The notes beneath the pieces are model-generated. The model was not told the origin of the DNA and did no database searches. It worked only from the letters and a program-made list of their open reading frames with translations. A stretch of 64,000 bases of DNA from Lineus longissimus. Taxonomy: Eukaryota; Nemertea; Pilidiophora; Heteronemertea; Lineidae. Each line of letters begins with the position of its first letter. Positions within the stretch are counted from its first letter, which is position 1. Of this stretch, positions 55,508-64,000 are shown piece after piece. The stretch is taken from contig NC_088310.1 of NCBI RefSeq assembly GCF_910592395.1, positions 12,595,501 to 12,659,500 of the forward strand, written 5' to 3'. Position numbers and translations under genes: made by a program.

Positions 55508-56632
55508 GCCACCGAGCTATTTTTAGACGCGTGGCCTGGGCGAAACGAGTGTGTCGCCACATCGAAGGCCGAAAAAACATGTTTGAATCAAATATCGACG
55601 ATCCCAATTTCCATGATCACATTTGCTTCCTCGGCAGTGAAGTACTGTAACTCTCGCTAATTCCGTAGAGGGCGTCGCGACTGTCACTGGATGGCCTTTT
55701 AGAGTTTTTGCTGCCACCACCCGTATTAAGGGAATTAATAAAATCTCACCAGTTTCTATATAGAGGCGAGAGAGTTGGGGTTCGTTAAAAGAACACAAAA
55801 CACTAAACTAAACCACGTGAATAAGAACAAGGGACTAAAATATCTTGGTAATTAATATTTCATATTTCATCTCATTTATTTAGACAAGATTCATCATTCA
55901 TTATATACAAATTCATTTACAAAATGGTACAAATACCAAAGGCAATTCTATTCGATTTCTGCTAAAACGACTCGGTAAATCCAAAGAATCTTCTCAAAAC
56001 CCCCTCAAACTCTGTTCCCGATTTAAATAAACCCAAACACCGCACAACGCGCTCTCACCGAAACGTACCGAGTCGGACCTCTGTTCCAGACTCCCCGCGC
56101 GACGTCATCAACCAGTTTAAATACCCCGCCGACGCTAAAACCGCACTACCTTGGTGACGTCACGTAAAAATGTACACTTACACACTGAATGTAACACAGA
56201 AAGAGAGCCTACTCTTTCACGCCCAAAATACTTGTATCATCTATCAAAAACCCTCGAAATTCTCACCCCAGGTCACAAACTGACATTACAATAAGTATCT
56301 AAACACTTCGTCAACCTAATGAAATATATTCAGATTACACCAAGAACTATTTTAAACTTCTCACACAGCGCGAGGATCAATGCGCTGAATTTACATCGAC
56401 GAAATGTCAACATTGAAGATCGTGAACCAGAAACAAACCTATAAGTTTCTATTAAAATACTTACGTTTTCTGTACGTAAAAATGCAAATATTGACACTGT
56501 TCGGAAGTTTCGCAAATCTATGACCATGGCAAAGATCCAAAAGATGAGGTCACAGGTCACGTAAATATTCAAATGAGCCATGCGCGTGAAGCACGTGCAC
56601 AACGTAAATATCAACAGAGGAATTTCGCTACA
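55508..56632 (-). repeat. 3' LTR (minus-strand sense) of the deleted element
   Basis: 1125 bp, near-identical to 58865-59989. Short ORFs inside both copies are identical and not considered genes. Confidence 0.82.
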
Positions 56633-56645
56633 ACTACCCCCCACT
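56633..56645 (-). promoter_or_regulatory. Polypurine tract
   Basis: On the minus strand AGTGGGGGGTAGT directly precedes the TGTAGCG start of the 3' LTR. Confidence 0.7.
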
Positions 56646-57200
56646 AAGACTGTACGTCCCGGACAGTATACATTCAAAACACCCAAGACGTCACGTGACG
56701 TAACCACATGTTTCTGTTTCCACGAAGACACCTACACATCCCCGAATATCGTAACCATGGTAACCATGACGCAGTGACTGCAGAGGCAATCAAGTCAGAT
56801 TATCCCATTGTAACATACACCGTAAAATACGAGTCACTTACACTGGAAAATTCTAAATACAGTATATACAGGTACAGCACAAATTTTTACCTAGGTAGAC
56901 CAATACATTTAAAAGAAATTCACTAGCATATATAATTTACAACAGTAACAGTAACAATCACTATAAAAACGCACCAGCCTAGGTCTAGGTCTATACATAT
57001 ACTTACCAATTAAATTTCCTCCTAAAGAAAACCCTTTTTACAACTATCTAGATATAAAAAATTCAAAACCCTTCAACAATGAAATATATATACAATTAGA
57101 CTGTCATCAGATATAACTTACAGTTAAATATCCTCAAGTATTCTCGGTAAACCTTAAAATAATTACAATCTATAAAAATTCAACAATATTCGAAATTCCA

Positions 57201-57854
57201 CTATTCCTCCGTAGTCGTTTGGGTCCGAGCATCCCTCATATGAATATTGTCTCTGAAAACGTACGTACACTGTTCGTTGCAAATCGTTCCATCTGGGTAA
57301 CTCCATGTCCTGTTTCGATGTAGAACGTAAGGTCTCTCAAACTCCTTGGACGGCTTGTCCCCTCTAGTCGGTACTAAAGGCAGTTTCTCTCCATCGCCAT
57401 CTTCATGGCTATCGCTGAGGCAGCTTGCTTTCCCTAACGCCTCGGCAGGGGTAGTCTTTGGTGCGCACGAGGAGAACTCCTTCTCCACAGGTCGGGACTC
57501 ATCCCCCTCACCTACATTACTGGCCATGGACGATTCCAAAATCAAATCGCCTGGATCTTCGAATTCCTCGCTTACCACAACGGTAAGTTTCTGGGTATTC
57601 CCCGACCGAAACTCCTCTTCGAATTTTGCGAGCTCCTCCGTAGGTTCTGCCGACATATCTCTTGCCAGAGTCTGAGCTCTTCGGTGTCGCTGCTCGTGGA
57701 GCCTCAGCTCCACACGTTGAGTCTTCGGAAACTTCTGCTGGCAATACTGGCAAGATAGTTTGCCCCACTCAGGATGTTCCTCGTCTTTATGCTGCATCAG
57801 CTGCGCTCTTGTCGCAAATTTTCTTTGACATCCGAAACACTTGAACTTCGTCAT
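57201..57854 (-). CDS. C2H2 zinc-finger protein encoded downstream of pol in a gypsy-type element
   Basis: 217 residues from the ATG at 57854, 70 bp after the pol stop. Two fingers lie at the start: CFGCQRKFATRAQLMQHKDEEH (C-x2-C-x12-H-x4-H; here the motif residues are the first and fourth and the two His) and CQYCQQKFPKTQRVELRL followed by HEQRH. The rest is acidic, with a conserved-looking end (YVLHRNRTWSYPDGTICNEQ). I chose this Met because an upstream one lies inside pol. A pyrimidine-rich TTTATTTTAAG before it might be a splice acceptor. The position is that of env-like ORFs in other gypsy elements. The role is unknown; nucleic-acid binding is likely. Confidence 0.75.
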   Translation of the reverse strand: MTKFKCFGCQRKFATRAQLMQHKDEEHPEWGKLSCQYCQQKFPKTQRVELRLHEQRHRRAQTLARDMSAEPTEELAKFEEEFRSGNTQKLTVVVSEEFEDPGDLILESSMASNVGEGDESRPVEKEFSSCAPKTTPAEALGKASCLSDSHEDGDGEKLPLVPTRGDKPSKEFERPYVLHRNRTWSYPDGTICNEQCTYVFRDNIHMRDARTQTTTEE

Positions 57855-57924
57855 CTTTATCCTTAAAATAAATAAATATATACACACATTAGTTATTGGA
57901 ATTGCAATTAACTTTGAACACATT

Positions 57925-58864
57925 TTAAACATTGCAAACCCGTCCAATTTTAACATCCGGTCTCATGACAGAAGCTACCCATTCCCCAAATCTTTGAGGA
58001 ACACTCTTGTTCCTTCCGCTTCGTCGGCCAACACCGGTGTCCTGTTCATGGACAATCGAAGATTTCTCTCCAGTATCTTTACCCAACTCTGAACTAGATT
58101 CATGACCTACTTTAATATTTTCACGGGCGTCTACCGCGCCAGCGTCCGTATCTACCCCTTGATTTTCCTCAATGATTTCCGGAGTAGTATCCTTGGATAC
58201 CTCCCCCCTCCCTATAATGATGTCTCCTCCTGGAGACTCTTCTCCTGGAGTAACCTCCACCATTTCATTTATCTTCGGGAGCCAAGCTTTGAAATCACAT
58301 CCCTTATAGGGCTTCAAACGGTCATAATGACAGACCATAGGACTAGCTTGAGGTGATTTCTGAAGTCTGTACACAACGTCGTCAATCTTTCCTACTACGA
58401 GAAACGGACCTTTCCAGTGACACTGAAGTTTGGGACACACCCCTTTCTTTCGTGCAGGATTATATACCCAGACTACATCACCAACATAATACGCGGATCC
58501 GAATCTTTGTCTATCATAATATCGCTTCTGACGCTCAGAATTTTTCTTAGTTTCATTTCTCGCCATTTCATGAGCTACATGAATATATTCTCTCAGGGTT
58601 TCTACGTAATCAATAAGCTTTACTTGATCAGCATTGTCTTCGATAGGAAAACCTGTCACTAAGTCTAGAGGTAACTCAACCTCCCTTCCCAACATCATTT
58701 TGTTCGGCGTTTGACCAGTCGTGTCATGTCTGGTTGCCCGATAAGCCATCATAGCAAAGGGAAGGCACTCTTGCCAGTCTTCTTGGCGCCTAATCGTCTT
58801 TGCTAAAATAGCCTCTATGGTCTGATTCATTCGTTCGCATTGTGAATTAGATTGAGGTCGCATC
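57925..58864 (-). pseudogene. pol: C-terminal fragment of a gypsy-type integrase
   Basis: The frame enters from the LTR (its first 17 or so residues are LTR-derived) and then reads RPQSNSQCERMNQTIEAIL, the segment of the integrase core that holds the catalytic Glu. It continues with LPFAMMAYRATRHDTTGQTP, YYVGDVVWVYNP and the GPY/F-type KLQCHWKGPFLVVGKI, VYRLQ. The first two catalytic Asp, the HHCC finger and all other Pol domains are missing. A long acidic tail follows, ending in TAA/TAG at 57925. Confidence 0.85.
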
Positions 58865-59989
58865 GCCACCGAGCTATTTTTAGACGCGTGGCCTGGGCGA
58901 AACGAGTGTGTCGCCACATCGAAGGCCGAAAAAACATGTTTGAATCAAATATCGACGATCCCAATTTCCATGATCACATTTGCTTCCTCGGCAGTGAAGT
59001 ACTGTAACTCTCGCTAATTCCGTAGAGGGCGTCGCGACTGTCACTGGATGGCCTTTTAGAGTTTTTGCTGCCACCACCCGTATTAAGGGAATTAATAAAA
59101 TCTCACCAGTTTCTATATAGAGGCGAGAGAGTTGGGGTTCGTTAAAAGAACACAAAACACTAAACTAAACCACGTGAATAAGAACAAGGGACTAAAATAT
59201 CTTGGTAATTAATATTTCATATTTCATCTCATTTATTTAGACAAGATTCATCATTCATTATATACAAATTCATTTACAAAATGGTACAAATACCAAAGGC
59301 AATTCTATTCGATTTCTGCTAAAACGACTCGGTAAATCCAAAGAATCTTCTCAAAACCCCCTCAAACTCTGTTCCCGATTTAAATAAACCCAAACACCGC
59401 ACAACGCGCTCTCACCGAAACGTACCGAGTCGGACCTCTGTTCCAGACTCCCCGCGCGACGTCATCAACCAGTTTAAATACCCCGCCGACGCTAAAACCG
59501 CACTACCTTGGTGACGTCACGTAAAAATGTACACTTACACACTGAATGTAACACAGAAAGAGAGCCTACTCTTTCACGCCCAAAATACTTGTATCATCTA
59601 TCAAAAACCCTCGAAATTCTCACCCCAGGTCACAAACTGACATTACAATAAGTATCTAAACACTTCGTCAACCTAATGAAATATATTCAGATTACACCAA
59701 GAACTATTTTAAACTTCTCACACAGCGCGAGGATCAATGCGCTGAATTTACATCGACGAAATGTCAACATTGAAGATCGTGAACCAGAAACAAACCTATA
59801 AGTTTCTATTAAAATACTTACGTTTTCTGTACGTAAAAATGCAAATATTGACACTGTTCGAAAGTTTCGCAAATCTATGACCATGGCAAAGATCCAAAAG
59901 ATGAGGTCACAGGTCACGTAAATATTCAAATGAGCCATGCGCGTGAAGCACGTGCACAACGTAAATATCAACAGAGGAATTTCGCTACA
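58865..59989 (-). repeat. 5' LTR (minus-strand sense) of the deleted element
   Basis: 1125 bp. Directly followed, without primer-binding site, by integrase coding sequence at 58864. Confidence 0.82.
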
Positions 59990-61355
59990 GTACGCCATGA
60001 TGCTTTTTAAGTGACGTTGTACGTGCAATCTTTATGATTGTAAAGTATATGTCTTCGAATCAATAAAACAGTTTCTAATGGGAAACTTTATCGGTTTTAA
60101 TAATGCCTTTTGAGGGGTGTTCTAGCTGTGCATGGCCCCTGTTACGCTCCAACTCCATAATAGTGCCAACTCTGATGGACATGATTCCAACTTAAATATG
60201 CCAACTCCAATGGAGATAGATAAGTATTCAGCCGCAAGATGTCTCTACCGGGTGAACGGTTTGTTCCAACTCTAATATGCCAACTATACGAGAGTTTGCA
60301 ATCAGTCTGAATGATTTAAAAACGCCTAAGTAAGGCAGGATGATCGTTCGTCTTCTTTTCCGCAAGGACGCAAAGATCTCCCATGGTCCATTCAGCTGAC
60401 TTCCTGAACATCCTGAAGATATTGGGCACAAAAAGAGCAACAATTTGATTGTAGCCATTGGTATTTTGGTGTTTAATGAATGCGGGTTGTAAAATGACGG
60501 CACAGGCATTTGACATGCCTCTACGTCGGCTGTGTGATTTTCATGTTGATTTTTCATGTTGATTTTTTCAGTGTAGAAAAAGTACATGGTGTCCTCCAAA
60601 GATTGTTTGACCGCCCTGCATCAGGACTTGTCCCTGCTTATTCATGTCTATTGACATTTGCTCATCATCTTTAGACATAGGTTATTGTGACAGATATTAG
60701 TAAGGATAAAACAATCGTAGATGAAGGATATCTCAGTTGACAATTGGCATTGAGATCCAAAGATCTTAGGTCCAGCTACCCGTGACTAGTCAGATGATCG
60801 AGTCGTGGGGAGGTCTAATTGCACTTTAATTTGGCAAGCTAGCTTGTGAAAAAGACACGACATCCTTTTGTGTCTCAAGGAGTTGGCTAACAAATTAGAC
60901 CCTTATTAGTCTTTTTCGAACAAAGCTATTGCCTAAAGTGTCTAGAAATGCAAAATTCGCCTCTTTTGGTGCTTTGACCGACGTAAAATGAATCTGTACA
61001 AATACATTAAAAAGCAAGAAAACCAAGTATAAAAACATTAAGATCAAGATCACTTACTATGTATTTTCTAATAGATAAAGATAGTACAATTACTGACTAC
61101 GATATATTTTTCTCAGAAAAATCTCTGGAATGATAGCCTTTGAACGAAATTAAAGGTTCTCATCCAAATTATCATAAAGTGTATAATCATGGTTCATGTC
61201 ATATTTAAGTATATGTTTAGTTGACTATTTACTAAACAAAACTAGACCTTTGTTCACGGTAAAGTTAAGTGAAGCTACACATGTTACGGTTGTTATTAAC
61301 TATATCAGATAGGAGCACTTCCACTCACCAAATTCTCTAGCTGATGTTGAGTTCA
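59990..61355. other. Gene-free stretch
   Basis: About 1.4 kb. Short CCAACTC-TAAT-type repeats occur at 60150-60290. No supported coding sequence. Confidence 0.4.
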
Positions 61356-62423
61356 TTAGGAAAAAAAATCACCGTCTTCCGGAAAAGCTGTTGAAGGTCG
61401 AAATTTGGCAAGCCAAATTTTAAGAAGCTTGTCTTTGAAGCGTTTTCGAGAATCCTCTGCTGTCATTTTCCCCTGGAATGCGTCAAAATCGTCCATCAGT
61501 TCTTCATTCAAAACGTAATGCCCATTCACCTTTTCCAGTGTGATTCCTCTCGTCTGTGCATCTCTGGCCCACAGCACGCTCGCATTCGTTATGCCAAAGA
61601 GCCAGTGATTTTCTGGGACAGCATCCCATTCTGTTAAATTTTCACCCCTTTCCGCTCTTACAGCCTGTCTTATTTCATCATCATCCAAAGGCCATTCAGC
61701 ATCCAGAGGTAAAGTATCTGATGGGTCATCGGGTCCTTCATGGGGTTTTCTCATCGACACTGTTTGGGACTGCAAGTCTACGGAACCACGCACATCATCT
61801 GAGGTATTCTCGGTACTCTCAAGAACACTTTCGTTTGTAAATGCATCATTTGGATCCAAGTGTGCAGCACCGATACTGGGACTGTCTGCCTGATGCTGGG
61901 CTTCTTCAAGGCTCGTGTAATGTAGTTCAAAGGGGTGTCCTAGTAGGAGTCTTGGGCACTGAGTGGTTTCAGCAGAAGGGTGGATGGTAACAGGACGATC
62001 AGATACGCTCGAAATTACCACAATTTGCATTTTCAACATCTCTGAAGCAGCGCGCAGAACTAAGTGGTCTCCCAATGTACCTTGGCGGCTCATTCGACTC
62101 AGGTACTCCTCCCAACTGTTGTCACCACTCACAAACGAGAATAATTCGGTGCCATCTGACATCCTTGGGTTGCGTCGTAAAAACTCTACGATGTTTAGTC
62201 TTAGCGTTCTCGGGTTAAAATCGTTTATGCCGACGCGTTCCAACTGGTCGACGAGAGTTGCGAACATGCGGTTCCCATCGCCTTCAATTTTTCGTCTAAC
62301 CTGGAGACCATGGTTGGTGATGGTTGCGAAGAATCGCTCTTGCATGCTATTTCTTGACTGGTGTTCCAATCTTGAGCATTCAATTGCTTGGTTGAGTTCA
62401 ATGAATTCCAACATTGCCTCCAC
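61356..62423 (-). pseudogene. OTU-type cysteine protease domain with Cys-to-Arg at the catalytic position
   Basis: A 355-codon frame. KIEGDGNRMFATLVDQL matches the OTU core DGNCLF except that Arg52 (CGC at 62270-62268) stands for the catalytic Cys; one transition from TGC explains it. GTLGDHLVLRAASEML and PFELHYTSLEEAQ (His168) match the second part of the fold. OTU enzymes remove ubiquitin, but this copy should be inactive. The C-terminal 150 residues have no recognised domain. The first codon of the reported frame is GTG and the frame continues upstream (EYLFEEYL). Confidence 0.75.
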
Positions 62424-63758
62424 AGATGAGAAAGACGCTGTATTCGTTAAATACTCCTCGAATAGATATTCCTCTGTTGTCTTTGCAGTTCTCGGTCGGC
62501 GTCATAGACGTGATATCGCTCACCGAAAACCATCCTTCATTTTCGGCATCATCTAAGATGTATTTTACCCTGTAACAGTACTTTTGTTTCCGAGCCTTTG
62601 TAACGACCCCCTCGACTGCCTTTGGTGCCTTCACCTTCTTTCCACTTTTCCGCTGTTCTGTACCTTGAATCCGCACCAACATTTTATCCCCAACTGCGTA
62701 TACACTTGGAGGTGATTTGCCTAGCTTTTTGTTAACCATCTTCTGTGCGTATTCTTCGAAGTCTTTCTGACCTCTTCTCTAATTTCATCGGCAGCTGCTT
62801 TGAAAGCTTGAACATCATCCAGGGTTGCACTGTTCTCTTTTGTATCCACCTGAAAAAGACGTAGAAACATTGAGAGTATGAGGCAAACAACGGGAGAGAT
62901 TTTACTTTCCATGTGGGTCATTCCATGCCAAAACAACACCCCCCCCCCCCTTCCAATTTGGCTCATCTTCAGCACACATAGGGCCCATCGAAGAAAATAT
63001 CACATGAGGACGAGGAATATTCGAACCTACCTTTTTTTCGGAGCATTAAGTCGTGATTTCTCGCTCAGGTGTTCAACTATCTTGGAAGCTCAAGACAGAA
63101 ATTTAAGCCAGAATCTCTTTACTGATTTGTCACATGAAAAAGGAGCAAGCAAAAATAAACCCGCTGGACGAAGGATGACTGCATCCCGCATCTAGGAATT
63201 ATCTATAAAGGATAATCACCCCCATTTATTTTTCGTCCTCCTCCTCATGTTCGTCTTCGTCCTCGGTTGTTGTTCCATCGTCTTTCTTATTCTTTTCTTT
63301 ACTGCCAGGCAACCAAGGCACTCGGGCGAAGAACGACTCAAAAGGACAATATTTATCTGAAAAAAGGTACACATGAAAAGTCGCCGGGCAATTTTCCATT
63401 GCTTTGTGGAACATGTACCAGACTTCTGTCTTCCCCAAAATATTTTCTGTCCCTCTGATCACAGACGAAAACTTTCATGTCCTACTAGGAATTCCTAGGG
63501 GTATTAATTCAGAGGGGGGTATCAGGAGGGGGCAAAATTTGATGGCGATCTCCTGGAGATCTCCAAGTACTGTAGTCTCCTCGGATCATAAAAACCTTTA
63601 GCTGTGTACTTACTCTTAAAAGCTTCGTGCGGAGAGTTGTTATACAGTCTTGCGTAGGTCGGCAATCCTTCAACCCAATAATGAGCCTTGCCCGTTTGCA
63701 CAAATTGTGAAATGTCAAACGCGAGTTTCTCTTTTCACGTTCTTTGTACCCTTTCAAC
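61356..63758 (-). pseudogene. Ginger-like transposase remnant: integrase core end, linker domain and OTU protease
   Basis: Read on the minus strand. Exon 63758-63614 encodes VERVQRT, an in-frame TGA (63737-63735), then KEKLAFDISQFV, YWVEGLPTYARLYNNSPHEA, as in the last part of Ginger-type integrases. Exon from 63356 adds KYCPFESFFARVPWL. An exon from 62849 (VDTKENSATLDDVQAFK, EIREEV) loses frame near 62760 and resumes with KLGKSPPSVYAVGDKMLVRI and YRVKYI, WFSVSDITSM (a small beta domain). After another shift near 62500 comes the 355-codon OTU frame. Ginger1 transposases are known to fuse an integrase with an OTU protease in some animals. Stop, shifts and a lost catalytic Cys show decay. Confidence 0.68.
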
Positions 63759-64000
63759 CTGAAAACAAAGAACAGGATTATTATTGTCCGTTAAGATTTA
63801 TTCACAAGCACGAATTTCATATCTGCGGGACCTATAATTTCATGGAGGAGTTCATGGGTTGCAGTAACAACAGGCGATAAATGTAAAGTGACGATTTGGA
63901 TATAAATTTATTCACTGACAGTCGGACCTACCAGTGGAACTACATATGTCTCCAAGACCCTGAGTTAAATTCATTTTCCCGGGGGGGGGGGGGTCCTTGC
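63759..64000. other. Intron-like end of window with a G run
   Basis: Upstream of an acceptor (TTTGTTTTCAG) of the Ginger-like remnant. A run of 13 G lies at 63981-63993. No exon recognised before the edge. Confidence 0.4.

Larger units (their letters stand above)
55508..59989 (-). mobile_element. Deleted gypsy-type LTR element with 1.1 kb LTRs, integrase end and zinc-finger ORF
   Basis: Two direct 1125 bp copies, 55508-56632 and 58865-59989, are nearly identical (one difference noted, G/A near 56505 and 59862). Read on the minus strand they are LTRs starting TGTAGCGAAATTCC. Between them lie only 2.2 kb: the C-terminal part of Pol, a zinc-finger ORF, an AT-rich tail and a polypurine tract before the 3' LTR. 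Primer site, Gag, protease, reverse transcriptase and most of the integrase are gone. No perfect target duplication is visible (CGTAC versus CTTAC at best). Confidence 0.83.

Noticed and set aside
55523-55798. 91-codon ORF repeated exactly at 58880-59155
   Set aside because: Also duplicated only because it is LTR sequence; no domain.
56330-56731. 133-codon ORF and its twin at 59687-60028
   Set aside because: They lie inside the two LTR copies and are identical because the LTRs are.
1-64000. Bacterial or organellar origin of the window
   Set aside because: Spliced genes, SET domain, LTR retrotransposons with tRNA primer sites, MITEs and low coding density all indicate a nuclear metazoan genome.

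Overview
This is a 64 kb piece of a eukaryotic, almost certainly metazoan, nuclear genome. Genes are split by GT-AG introns, a SET-domain gene spreads over at least 14 kb, and transposable elements fill most of the space. Frequent TAGGCCTA and TACATGTA palindromes, long G/C homopolymer runs, many MITEs and a mix of Ty3/gypsy, Harbinger, Ginger-like and Helitron-like proteins suggest a marine invertebrate, perhaps a deuterostome such as an echinoderm, hemichordate or amphioxus. No rRNA, tRNA or CRISPR was found, and the species cannot be fixed from the sequence.

Layout: 0-16.3 kb holds a minus-strand SET-domain methyltransferase gene (KMT5A/PR-Set7-like) with five recognisable exons, 16327 down to 1900. 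Its introns carry MITEs, a 3.8 kb CAC-ended inverted-repeat element (11771-15543) and satellite DNA. 16.3-23.4 kb has no convincing gene but contains at least four terminal-inverted-repeat insertions. 23.4-28.3 kb is a complete Ty3/gypsy retrotransposon with identical 112 bp LTRs, a 5 bp target duplication and one open Gag-Pol frame. 28.6-32.05 kb is a decayed minus-strand Helitron-type protein gene preceded by a C76-like cysteine protease domain. 32.9-33.7 kb is a 36 bp minisatellite.

36.3-41.9 kb contains two copies of a roughly 500 bp duplicated sequence. The left copy is interrupted by a 991 bp TIR element and by a complete PIF/Harbinger transposon; the right copy preserves both empty sites. 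42.4-45.0 kb is a small four-exon plus-strand gene with a probable OB fold. 46.1-52.0 kb is a 5.9 kb DNA transposon with 25 bp TIRs, a 4 bp target duplication, subterminal repeats and a five-exon DDE-type transposase of a family I cannot name; it is the best candidate here for a poorly described system.

52.5-54.8 kb is a deleted gypsy-type element whose Gag carries an N-terminal SAP domain and a SCAN-like capsid region. 55.5-60.0 kb is a second deleted gypsy-type element with 1.1 kb LTRs, the end of an integrase and a downstream C2H2 zinc-finger ORF. 61.4-63.8 kb is a decayed Ginger-like integrase plus OTU-protease gene whose catalytic cysteine codon reads arginine.

Only the SET gene and the OB-fold gene look like ordinary host genes; nearly everything else recognised belongs to mobile elements, often nested.
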